From Pseudomonadota bacterium (lineage in GTDB: Bacteria; Pseudomonadota; Gammaproteobacteria; Steroidobacterales; MnTg04), in the NCBI GenBank assembly GCA_022560735.1, contig JADFSO010000027.1, positions 1-35,276 on the forward strand: 35,276 nt of DNA, given 5' to 3'. Positions 1 through 7,698 of the stretch are shown piece by piece (position 1 is the stretch's first letter; each line of letters begins with the position of its first letter). The notes below the pieces were generated by a model. That model searched no databases. It had not been told where the DNA came from and saw nothing but the letters and a program-made list of their open reading frames with translations. Both the position numbers and the translations under genes were made by a program.

Positions 1-8
1 TGTAGAGT

Positions 9-104
9 GGTTCCCCCGCCTTAATTGCCAATGCCGAAGAGTATCCGAGACCCGAGAGTCTGCGTCACAAGGCAGGCAGGCAAATATGCAAGGTCGGGGG
101 AACC
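9..104 (+). ncRNA. Long imperfect stem upstream of IS110 transposase; candidate bridge-RNA-like leader
   Basis: Bases 9-18 (GGTTCCCCCG) pair perfectly with 95-104. The helix continues as 19-22 with 90-93 after a single bulged T at 94, then 25-29 with 79-83, then 32-35 with 75-78. A small apical hairpin pairs 48-51 with 58-61. The fold ends about 35 bases before the transposase start. IS110-family elements are known to encode a structured bridge RNA in the non-coding end next to the transposase, so this is a reasonable candidate for that RNA or part of it. Published bridge RNAs are usually longer and have two guide loops, and the left end of the element may lie outside the window, so the assignment is inference. 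Confidence 0.4.
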
Positions 105-139
105 GGGGTTCACTGTAGAACTTCACTAAGGAGAAGACA

Positions 140-1135
140 ATGAACCAAGCTGGAATCGATGTATCCAACCAGACCTTCGACATCCAAAGACGCTGCGGCG
201 AGGTTTTGTCGCACCGTGAGTTTGCCAATAGCCGGGCCGGGCACCGCCAGGCGATTCGCTGGATGCAGCGCGGTGGTGAGGGTGCGCGCATCTGTCTGGA
301 GGCGACCGGTATCTATCACCTGCAGTTGGCGCTGGCCTTGGACCGAGCGCCAGGCATCGAGGTGATGGTGGTTAATCCCCGGGCGAGTCGTCGTTTTGCC
401 GAGGCGCAGATGGTGCGCGCCAAGACCGACAAGACCGATGCAGCGGTACTGCTGCAGTATGTCGAGCGGATGGCGTTTACCGCGTGGACCGCACCGACTG
501 AACAACAGCTGGAATTACAAAGCCTTGCGCGCCGGCTGATGCAGTTGAAGAAAGAGCAAGCGCGAGAACGTTCACGCTTGCACGCCGCACAACGCGCGGG
601 TGCACATACCCGCCTGACACAACGGGATATCCGTGAGCATCTTCGTTATCTGCAGCGCCATGCTGAAAGTATCCAGGCTCAAGCTATTGCGCTGATGAAG
701 CAGCATGAAAGTCTGGCGGAAGACCTTTATCTGTTGGATAGCGTACCGGGCATCGCCGAACTGAGTGCGATGAAACTACTCGCTGAGCTCGGCCTTCTGT
801 CAACCGGGCTCTCACCGGCACAATGGGTTGCCCAGGCAGGCCTGGATCCGCGACCACAGGAATCCGGAACCTCGCTCAGATCGCCACGACGAATCTCCAA
901 ACAAGGCAATGCCAACCTGCGTGAGGCGTTGTTCATGCCGGCCTTGGCGGCGATCCGCACCGATCCCAACGTCAACGCCTTCTACAACGCCTTACTGGCC
1001 CGCGGCAAACAAAAAATGCAGGCCATTATCGCCGTTATGCGCAAGCTGCTGCATGCCATCTGGGGCATACTGAAGCATCGACAGGAATGGGATGGTTCCA
1101 AGTTCTACCGGATAGACCCTGCTCAGTCCGCTTGA
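140..1135 (+). CDS. IS110-family transposase (DEDD recombinase)
   Basis: This 331-residue protein has the two-part layout of IS110 transposases. The N-terminal RuvC-like DEDD domain shows D7 in GIDVSNQTFDI, E54 in EATGIYHL and the pair D97/D100 in KTDKTDAA. A coiled, basic middle region (about 115-200) follows. The C-terminal Transposase_20 domain contains a helix-hairpin-helix (LLDSVPGIAELSAMKLL) and the conserved ESGTSLRSPRRISKQGN segment, which holds the candidate catalytic serine. The length is normal for the family and no frame break is seen, so the gene appears intact. AAGGAG at 128-133 is a well-placed ribosome binding site for the ATG. IS110 elements lack ordinary terminal inverted repeats, so the ends of the element are not defined here. 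The enzyme would move the element by RNA-guided, site-specific recombination. Confidence 0.93.
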   Translation: MNQAGIDVSNQTFDIQRRCGEVLSHREFANSRAGHRQAIRWMQRGGEGARICLEATGIYHLQLALALDRAPGIEVMVVNPRASRRFAEAQMVRAKTDKTDAAVLLQYVERMAFTAWTAPTEQQLELQSLARRLMQLKKEQARERSRLHAAQRAGAHTRLTQRDIREHLRYLQRHAESIQAQAIALMKQHESLAEDLYLLDSVPGIAELSAMKLLAELGLLSTGLSPAQWVAQAGLDPRPQESGTSLRSPRRISKQGNANLREALFMPALAAIRTDPNVNAFYNALLARGKQKMQAIIAVMRKLLHAIWGILKHRQEWDGSKFYRIDPAQSA

Positions 1136-1242
1136 CCGTGAACAGAGTATCTACAGCAATAATACAGAATTTCACATTCGAGTTGTCTGCAGACCTATGT
1201 CGAGAATTGATTTTAGGGTTCGATAACTTTAACCGGCATGCC

Positions 1243-1274
1243 AAAAGGGCTGCCGGTTTCCTGGCAGCCCTTTT
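1243..1274. terminator. Bidirectional rho-independent terminator
   Basis: A perfect 12-bp stem (1243-1254 with 1263-1274) with an 8-base loop has four A residues on its left foot and a run of five T on its right. It therefore works as an intrinsic terminator on both strands. It sits between the convergent transposase gene and the DUF4440 gene. Confidence 0.9.
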
Positions 1275-1311
1275 TGAGAATGGATCCTGCACTTGTTTTT
1301 TTGTCGAAGTT

Positions 1312-1710
1312 TTACTCCCCGATCGGTACGGTGGCAGTCGCGGCTATTTGCCACTTGCCATCTGTTTTTTGCCAAACGTGCATGCTCCAGTGGGGGTCAG
1401 GTGCACCGGCACTGTGAACCATCACGGCGATATCCTCGCTAAGGAAGCGAACTTCATAGTCACCGGCGATATACGGTCCCGCCGGTGCGCCGGCGCTTGT
1501 TTCATCTGCGATCATCTCTGCCTTACCCGTTACACCCGTCGGTCCCAGGGCCAAAATGCCGTCAGCAAGAAAGTGCTCGAGCGCGCCCTGTTCCAGGCCT
1601 GATCCCCATTCCTTGTCCAGTTGTATCAGCGCATCGGAATCACCGGCATTTGCCGCCGGCATCATCAAGACCAGGCAAATTACCAAACCTGCTGTTTTTC
1701 TTGTATTCAT
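1312..1710 (-). CDS. Exported DUF4440 / SnoaL-like (NTF2 fold) protein
   Basis: The protein has 132 residues. The first 22 form a clear Sec signal peptide (basic MNTRK, hydrophobic core, cleavage near ANA-GD), so the mature protein is periplasmic. The rest fits the small cone-shaped DUF4440/SnoaL-like fold. The pattern is an amphipathic helix with DKEWGSGLEQG, then a strand with FLADGILALGPTGVTGKAEM, and strands ending in W(S)MHVWQKTDGKWQIAATATVPIG. Such proteins bind small ligands or act as steroid isomerase-like enzymes, but no specific substrate can be given. AGGAG lies just upstream of the ATG on the minus strand. The gene is transcribed alone and ends against the bidirectional terminator. 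Confidence 0.82.
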   Translation of the reverse strand: MNTRKTAGLVICLVLMMPAANAGDSDALIQLDKEWGSGLEQGALEHFLADGILALGPTGVTGKAEMIADETSAGAPAGPYIAGDYEVRFLSEDIAVMVHSAGAPDPHWSMHVWQKTDGKWQIAATATVPIGE

Positions 1711-2140
1711 GGTTTGCTCCTTGTTCGGCAGCCTCCTGCCTGTGCGAAAAAGACATTTACCTGGCGATCGCCAGAATCACCGCCGGTTCTTGTTAGCCAG
1801 TAGTCTAGTACAAGGACAGAAATTCGCAATCTTTCCCGCGGGGTGCGCTCAGGCGTCAAGCGCGTTTTTCATTGACTTCAAGGGTCTTGCAGCCAAAAAG
1901 TGGATGGTCGCGTTTGGCTCATGATATCGCCACGCCGGGCTTGGCAGCCTGGCAGTGAACTTCATCTTTGAGGGCGCGCGTCAGCGGGCAGGTAAGTACA
2001 TCTACTTATTTTTCGATCCGTGATTTTGATGCCCACTGCATGTAATTGACTTTCAGTATCTCTATGTGCCCGCTTATAGGTCAGATGCCCGCCGTCTTTT
2101 GCATTCGCGCTCGGTACGGTGATGCGGACCACGGGTCTTC
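1711..2140. other. 430-base intergenic region, no gene seen
   Basis: This gap separates the divergently transcribed DUF4440 gene and the cytochrome gene, so it should hold promoters for both. The short open frames crossing it look non-coding. The only clear structure is the 14-base perfect palindrome CTGGCGATCGCCAG at 1761-1774, about 50 bases upstream of the DUF4440 start. A TTGACT at 2046-2051 resembles a -35 box, but no -10 box lies at the right distance. Confidence 0.6.
1761..1774. promoter_or_regulatory. 14-bp perfect palindrome, possible operator
   Basis: CTGGCGATCGCCAG reads the same on both strands and lies in the shared upstream region of the DUF4440 and cytochrome genes. It could be a dimeric regulator site. 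No regulator gene is nearby, so the role is speculative. Confidence 0.25.
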
Positions 2141-4525
2141 GTGGACAAAAATACCTGGCCGGAAAAACCAGTGAACGAAAACCATACTCCGAAAAGCTTT
2201 AACAGGCCTCGGCCCGCCGCACCGGTGGATTCCGCTGCTGAATGGCGTTCCTGGCTGACCGGGATTAGCAATGCCCTGCTGCTGTACGGGGCGGTATCCG
2301 GCCTCGCCATTTACCTGCTGCCGTTCAGCGAGTTCAACCAGTTCAGTGTGCTTGTGCATACCGTCATCGGCTTGTTGATGGTTATTCCGGTGGTCTGGTT
2401 CGTCGCCAGCCACTGGTCGGCTCGAAGAGCAGGCCGCCTCAGTCATTACCAGCTTTTGGGCTATGTATCCGCTGCCTTGCTAACCATGTGCATTATCACT
2501 GGGCTGTTATTGACCTGGTCAGGGTTTGTCGGTCCGGCTATCGATTACACCTGGGACATCATCCACCTGGTTACCGGTATCGGGGTCTTGTCATTTGTTG
2601 TCGTGCACCTGGTCATGGTTACGCTGCGTAAGATCGGCAATCTGCAACCGAAAGAAATCGTGCGGCCGGCACAGCAGCGTTTCGTCTTGATTACTACGCT
2701 CGGCTGCGCTTTGTTGATCGCCGTCACCGCAGGCGCCAGCCTGATCTATCAGGAGCCCGATCTGACTCAGTCTTTTGCAGACGACTACAACTGGCGATTT
2801 GGCGATGATCGGCCGTTTGCCCCCAGTCATGCCCGTCTGGATAATTCGATCTGGCAGGAATCCGTGCAGCAGCAGATCCGCGATGCCATCGGCCCGGATG
2901 ACTACGCAATCTATCGTGCGACGTTCGACAAACACCAGCAGTCGGCCGTTGGTGCGGGGCTGATTACATTGATCAAGAAAAGCCTGCACGACGCCAGCAT
3001 AAAGACCGCCGACCCGAGTGCCCTGGAGCGAATCTTTCACTCGGCGATCGACAGCATGAAGGCCGGTGGGGCTGTGCAATCCCGCGCGCTCGCGGGATCC
3101 GCCGGTTGCGGCGCCAGTGGTTGTCACCAGCAAATCTACAAAGAATGGCTGCCCAGTGCTCATAGCTACTCGTCGCTGGATAAGTTGTTTCAAACCGTGC
3201 AGTCGATAATGGTGACTGAGACTGCGCCGGAAGTTACCCGCTATTGTGCAGGCTGCCATGACCCGATTTCGTTGCTCAGCGGCGCCAAGGACTCCGGAAA
3301 CCTGACCTTAAGTGCAGAGGGTTCGAGCGAAGGCACTTCCTGCATCGTTTGTCACAGTATCGTGCAGACGGATATCCAGGGGAACGGCGATTACAGGATT
3401 CGACCACCGCGGCGGTATGTGTTTGAAATGCAGGAAGGCGCCAGCGCAAGGTTCATCAGTAACTTTTTGATCCGCACATACCCTGAGCAACATATCCGCT
3501 CATATTCGCGACCGCTGTACAAGACGCCGGAGTTTTGCGCGGCCTGCCACAAACAGTACATCGACAAGGAAGTCAACACAGACATCGGCAAGGTCCAGGG
3601 ACAAAACCAATATGACAGCTGGAAAGAGAGCCGCTGGCATCATGAAGGTGAGCCGGAGAAAACCATCACCTGTCGCGAGTGCCACATGTTTCTGGTAAGC
3701 AGCACGGACCCGGCTCGCGGTGATGCCAGCGATTTCAATCGCACCCTGGACGATGGCAAACACCGTAGCCACGGCATGGCGACCAGTAACCAGTACATTC
3801 CGCTGTTGCTGGAATTGGAGGGCGCCGAACAACATGTGGAACAGGTAGAAAAGTGGCTGCGGGGTGAGATCGAGATTCCCGAGATTGCAGACAGGTGGAC
3901 CGAGGGCCCGGTGGTTCGCATGGAAATCGTCGCGCCATCGTCGGCGTCGCCGGGCGAAGTCATCGATCTCCAGGTCATCCTGACCAATAACAAGACCGGG
4001 CACGATTTTCCAACCGGCCCGCTGGACATGATCGAAAGCTGGGTCGAGGTAGTGGTTACCGACGGCAGCGATAACGTCATCTATCATGCCGGCGGACTGG
4101 ATGAAACCGGTCGTATCGATCGATCGCCGATCGTATACAAGGCCGACGGCTTCGATCGCAAGGGGGAGCTCATCGACCGGCACAACCTCTGGGACATGGT
4201 CGGCGCGAGCTACAAACGGACCATGTATCCCGGCGCCACCGATTCCGCGATCATGAACTTCCAGTGCCCATCCATGGCAAGAGAACGCCTGTCGCAGCGG
4301 CCGGGGGCGGGCGAGCGAACAGAGCAATTCTCCATTGCCACTCCGGCAACGGCAGAAGCCGGCCAACTGACCGTACGTGCCATGCTTTGGTACCGGAAAG
4401 CGAATCCCGATTTTCTCGACCGGGTGTATGGCCGCGACCCTGTGGTGCGATCCCCGGTGACGCAAATGTCACAGGCAATGGCCGTGATTGATATTGAACG
4501 TGATTCGGTTTCGCAGCCTAGGTAA
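2141..4525 (+). CDS. Membrane cytochrome b fused to pentaheme cytochrome c
   Basis: The protein has 794 residues. Residues about 41-205 hold five hydrophobic segments. Four histidines lie in two of them, H73 and H91, and H142 and H156, spaced as in diheme cytochrome b561-type quinol-reactive modules. The exported part carries five heme c sites: CGASGCH (323-329, a CX4CH form), CAGCH (369-373), CIVCH (401-405), CAACH (466-470) and CRECH (511-515). The C-terminal about 190 residues form a beta-rich domain with NNKTGHDFPTGP, as in cytochrome c554-like multiheme proteins. A role in passing electrons from the quinone pool to a periplasmic or outer-surface acceptor is inferred. The start is uncertain: GTG at 2141 is the longest, GTG at 2171 is also possible, and neither has a strong ribosome binding site. 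The next gene overlaps its end. Confidence 0.85.
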   Translation: MDKNTWPEKPVNENHTPKSFNRPRPAAPVDSAAEWRSWLTGISNALLLYGAVSGLAIYLLPFSEFNQFSVLVHTVIGLLMVIPVVWFVASHWSARRAGRLSHYQLLGYVSAALLTMCIITGLLLTWSGFVGPAIDYTWDIIHLVTGIGVLSFVVVHLVMVTLRKIGNLQPKEIVRPAQQRFVLITTLGCALLIAVTAGASLIYQEPDLTQSFADDYNWRFGDDRPFAPSHARLDNSIWQESVQQQIRDAIGPDDYAIYRATFDKHQQSAVGAGLITLIKKSLHDASIKTADPSALERIFHSAIDSMKAGGAVQSRALAGSAGCGASGCHQQIYKEWLPSAHSYSSLDKLFQTVQSIMVTETAPEVTRYCAGCHDPISLLSGAKDSGNLTLSAEGSSEGTSCIVCHSIVQTDIQGNGDYRIRPPRRYVFEMQEGASARFISNFLIRTYPEQHIRSYSRPLYKTPEFCAACHKQYIDKEVNTDIGKVQGQNQYDSWKESRWHHEGEPEKTITCRECHMFLVSSTDPARGDASDFNRTLDDGKHRSHGMATSNQYIPLLLELEGAEQHVEQVEKWLRGEIEIPEIADRWTEGPVVRMEIVAPSSASPGEVIDLQVILTNNKTGHDFPTGPLDMIESWVEVVVTDGSDNVIYHAGGLDETGRIDRSPIVYKADGFDRKGELIDRHNLWDMVGASYKRTMYPGATDSAIMNFQCPSMARERLSQRPGAGERTEQFSIATPATAEAGQLTVRAMLWYRKANPDFLDRVYGRDPVVRSPVTQMSQAMAVIDIERDSVSQPR

Positions 4526-6308
4526 ACGACGCCGGCTGCTCCTGGGATGGAGCATTGCTATCCTCATCGGCGGGGTAGCGATCGCTTATCTCGGCGTTTT
4601 CCTGAAGCCGCGGCTCGATCCTGGCCGACTCAGCGCCGACGGTACCGTAGAAGGCCTGACCAGCGTTCTCGATCGTACCGTGACCACCGGGCCAGCACCG
4701 TTCAGCTTCGAGGACGTGAGAGAGAAATCGGGAATTGATTTCCAGCACTTCCCGGCCACCCGGAATTCCTTGTTGCCCGAAGATATGGGTTCGGGGCTGG
4801 CCTGGGGGGATTACGACAATGACGGCGATCCCGATCTGTACCTGGTCAATTTCTCCGGATCCATACTTGCGGCGCATGCGGATGAGCAAACCGGGCGGCC
4901 GGCGCTGTATCGAAACGACGGACAAGGGCAGTTTGAGGACGTATCGGCGACCGCCGGCGTGGATCAAACAAGTTATGGTCTGGCGGCATGCTGGGGGGAT
5001 TACGACAACGACGCGGATCTGGATTTGTACGTGACCAACTACGGGCCCAATATCCTGTATCGGAACAACGGCGATGGTACTTTTACAGAAGTAACTGAAC
5101 AGAGCGGCGTGGGCGATGACCGTTTCAGCGCGGGGTGTATCTGGGGCGACTATGACAACGACGGCCATATCGACTTGTACGTGTCAAACTATGTCGCGTT
5201 CACCTACCGTGATACCGATGCCACGCAACGCAGTCGACAATACGCCGCGGAAACACCCTACACGCTCAACCCCTCTTCATATCCGCCGGTCGGCAACCGG
5301 CTGTACCGAAACAACGGCGACGGGACTTTTTCCGATGTGGCGCAAGCTGCGGGCGTCGCCAATGCACAAGGTCGCTCGCTGGGAGCAAGCTGGTTCGATT
5401 TCGACAACGATGGCTGGATCGATCTTTACGTTGCGAATGACGTGTCCGCCAACGGGGTCTTCCGCAATCGAGGTGACGGCACTTTCGATGACATAGGCGC
5501 GAGTTCACTGGCGGCAGATTATCGGGGCGCGATGGGGCTGGCCGTGGGTGATTATGATCACGATGGGGACCAGGACTTGTTCGTCACCCACTGGATCGCC
5601 CAGGAGAATGCGTTTTACGAAAACATGACGGCAGACCGCATGCTCGACGCGGCAGGCAATGCACGCCTGTTTTTTATGGATTCCGCGGAATTGCTGGGGC
5701 TTGGCCAGGCATCGCTCCGCATGGTTGGATGGGCGACCGGCCTGGCTGATTTTGACAACGATGGCCAGCTCGATCTGTGGGTCGTCAACGGTCACACGCT
5801 GGAGAGAAAACAAGACCACAGGCTCCTGCAGCCGCAAACCATGCAGTTGTTTCAGCAGCGGCCGGGGGAGGGCTTTTTTGAAACCGGGCAGCTCGCGGGT
5901 CCGGGTTTTAGCAAGCCGGTCGTTGGGCGCGGTGGCGCACAGGCTGACTTCGATGGCGATGGCAGGATGGATATCGCGGTCATGGTGCATGGCGGACAGC
6001 CGCTGTTACTGCGCAACACGACTCCCACGACCAGTCATTGGCTCGCCGTTCGCCTGCGGCAGAGCGACGGCAATACCCAGGCTTTGGGGAGCCGCGTTGT
6101 TGTTCGTACCGGTGATCTCGTGCAAACAGCGCAGCTTGGGGCCGATGGCTCTTATTTGTCGCAGGCCCACAGCGATCTTCATTTTGGCCTGGGCGAGGCG
6201 ACACGGATCGACGAACTCACCATACGCTGGCCTGACGGCAGTGTGGAAAAGCACGTAGATTTGGCAACGGACCGCCTGCTCCGTTTCGATCACCAGCCTG
6301 CCTACTGA
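4488..6308 (+). CDS. Membrane-anchored FG-GAP/UnbV (CRTAC1-like) beta-propeller protein
   Basis: The protein is about 606 residues. A basic N-terminus (KRRR) and one hydrophobic segment (about 17-38) form a signal anchor, leaving the rest in the periplasm. At least seven FG-GAP calcium-binding repeats follow, recognisable by DYDNDGDPDLYLV, DYDNDADLDLYV, DYDNDGHIDLYV, DFDNDGWIDLYV, DYDHDGDQDLFV, DFDNDGQLDLWV and DFDGDGRMDIAV. The C-terminus is an ASPIC/UnbV domain (WLAVRLRQSDGNTQALGSRV to IRWPDGSVEKH). This order is that of CRTAC1-like proteins, whose bacterial function is not established. TTG at 4488 is the longest start; GTG at 4500 is an alternative. Both overlap the end of the cytochrome gene, so the two are probably cotranslated and may work together at the cell envelope. 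Confidence 0.9.
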   Translation: MILNVIRFRSLGKRRRLLLGWSIAILIGGVAIAYLGVFLKPRLDPGRLSADGTVEGLTSVLDRTVTTGPAPFSFEDVREKSGIDFQHFPATRNSLLPEDMGSGLAWGDYDNDGDPDLYLVNFSGSILAAHADEQTGRPALYRNDGQGQFEDVSATAGVDQTSYGLAACWGDYDNDADLDLYVTNYGPNILYRNNGDGTFTEVTEQSGVGDDRFSAGCIWGDYDNDGHIDLYVSNYVAFTYRDTDATQRSRQYAAETPYTLNPSSYPPVGNRLYRNNGDGTFSDVAQAAGVANAQGRSLGASWFDFDNDGWIDLYVANDVSANGVFRNRGDGTFDDIGASSLAADYRGAMGLAVGDYDHDGDQDLFVTHWIAQENAFYENMTADRMLDAAGNARLFFMDSAELLGLGQASLRMVGWATGLADFDNDGQLDLWVVNGHTLERKQDHRLLQPQTMQLFQQRPGEGFFETGQLAGPGFSKPVVGRGGAQADFDGDGRMDIAVMVHGGQPLLLRNTTPTTSHWLAVRLRQSDGNTQALGSRVVVRTGDLVQTAQLGADGSYLSQAHSDLHFGLGEATRIDELTIRWPDGSVEKHVDLATDRLLRFDHQPAY

Positions 6309-6417
6309 GGCTCGCCAAACCCCGGTGCAGAGTGCCTTGCCCGGATCCTGCCCGCTGCGACCGCCGCCAGCCGTTTGAACCAAACCGGCCGGCGACAATC
6401 TGAAAAACTATCCCGGT

Positions 6418-6423
6418 TATAAT
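6418..6423 (+). promoter_or_regulatory. Consensus -10 box (TATAAT)
   Basis: TATAAT at 6418-6423 is a perfect -10 hexamer in the gap before the TPR lipoprotein gene. The nearest -35-like hexamer is GCGACA at 6392-6397, with a rather long 20-base spacer. The box overlaps the first possible ATG of the gene (6422). If the promoter is used, translation must begin at 6431 or 6440. Confidence 0.4.
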
Positions 6424-7588
6424 GCAGACAATGATTAACATGGGAAAATTTCCTGGGGCTGCATTGTTGCCCCTGCTGCTGGCCGCTTGCGCGACACCGA
6501 TTCCGTCGGCGCAGACCGGTAACGAAAGCCGTGACCGATTGTTAAGCGGCGAAGCGCTTCCTGCACCGATTCGGGCCGGCATCAGCCAGCCTGACGACGA
6601 TGTCCTCGGCCTCAGTGCGGACATGATCCGCTTCGCGGACCAGGCCACGGCAAGCAGCAGAAACGAGACTGACAAAATAAATGCGCTGTTGCGGGCATTG
6701 ATTCAGTCGCCCGGAACGAACTTTATATTCGATCCGGCGGCGACCTATACCGCCGCGCAGACCTTCGAGCATGGTCGGGCAAATTGCCTCGCATTCGCCG
6801 GCATGATGACGGTGATGCTGCGCCACCTCGATATTCGGGCCGAGTTCAACGAAGTGGACGTGCCGGAGGTCTGGGATATGCGGAGCCCGAAGACGATGGT
6901 CCTGTATAAACACGTCAACGTCATCATTCGCCCGCGCGGCGGGCAAAAAAAGGTCGCGGATCTTGATATGGCCGCGTATGACGATAGCTACCGGCAGAGA
7001 ATCATTTCCGATGAACAGGCGGTCGCGCAGTATTACAACAACAAAGCGATGGCCTTTCTGTTCGATGAAGATTTGGCAAACGCGTTCAGTTACCTCGTTA
7101 CGGCCATCGATCTGGATCCGCAGGCCTCATACCTGTGGGCAAATCTTGGCACCTTCTACCGGAATGTTCCTAATCGAAACGCCGCCGAGCTTTCCTACCA
7201 GGTCGCGTTGAGCGAGAAACCGGGCAACCTGATCGCGATCAGCAATCTGGCGCGGCTGTACAGCAACGACGGGCAGCTCGAACTCGCTCGCAAGCTGGAC
7301 AAAAAGGCGGCGTATTTTCGCAGCCGTAACCCGTACTTCCGTTACCGGCAGGGCATGGACGCTTTTTCGAACCAGAATTTCGGCGCCGCCATGAGCCACG
7401 CCAAGGCCGCGATCCGGCTGTACCCGAAAGAGCATCGCTTCCATTTCCTGCTGGGCGCAATCTACGAGAAAACCGGCAACGCGAAAAAAGCCGAGGCCAG
7501 CATGCTGAAGGCGGTCGAGATGAGTACGGACGCGATCCAGAAAACCACCTATCGGAGCAAAATGGATCACCTGCTTTCGTCGCGCTAA
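6422..7588 (+). CDS. Transglutaminase-like TPR lipoprotein
   Basis: The protein is up to 388 residues. The N-terminus is a lipoprotein signal with lipobox LLAAC (Cys23), so the mature protein is lipid-anchored in the envelope. Residues about 85-185 resemble a transglutaminase-like cysteine protease core, with Cys122 in HGRANCLAFAGMM, His164 in YKHVNVII and Asp180/Asp182 in VADLDM. From about 200 to 385 there are TPR-type helical repeats (NKAMAFLFDEDLANAFSYL, ANLGTFYRN, LLGAIYEKTGNAKKAEASM). The enzymatic activity is unknown; binding or trimming of envelope proteins is inferred. ATG codons at 6422, 6431 and 6440 are all in frame. A TATAAT box overlaps the first, which favours a later start. 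It may form a functional group with the two upstream genes, although it can have its own promoter. Confidence 0.8.
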   Translation: MQTMINMGKFPGAALLPLLLAACATPIPSAQTGNESRDRLLSGEALPAPIRAGISQPDDDVLGLSADMIRFADQATASSRNETDKINALLRALIQSPGTNFIFDPAATYTAAQTFEHGRANCLAFAGMMTVMLRHLDIRAEFNEVDVPEVWDMRSPKTMVLYKHVNVIIRPRGGQKKVADLDMAAYDDSYRQRIISDEQAVAQYYNNKAMAFLFDEDLANAFSYLVTAIDLDPQASYLWANLGTFYRNVPNRNAAELSYQVALSEKPGNLIAISNLARLYSNDGQLELARKLDKKAAYFRSRNPYFRYRQGMDAFSNQNFGAAMSHAKAAIRLYPKEHRFHFLLGAIYEKTGNAKKAEASMLKAVEMSTDAIQKTTYRSKMDHLLSSR

Positions 7589-7698
7589 CAACAGCCGGCC
7601 AGATCCGCCCGCGCGTGGTTCTGTTCTTATTGTTCGAGCGTCTTGTACCGCCCAAAACGCTTTCGGTTTGGTCTGTTGACAGTAGTTGAGTTTGCTGG

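Noticed and set aside
1087..1602. Open frame of 171 codons on the plus strand after the transposase
   Set aside because: It runs through the terminator and antisense to the DUF4440 gene, which has a signal peptide, a ribosome binding site and a recognisable fold.
2046..2080. Promoter for the cytochrome gene with TTGACT and TATAGG
   Set aside because: The spacer would be 23 bases, too long for a sigma-70 promoter.
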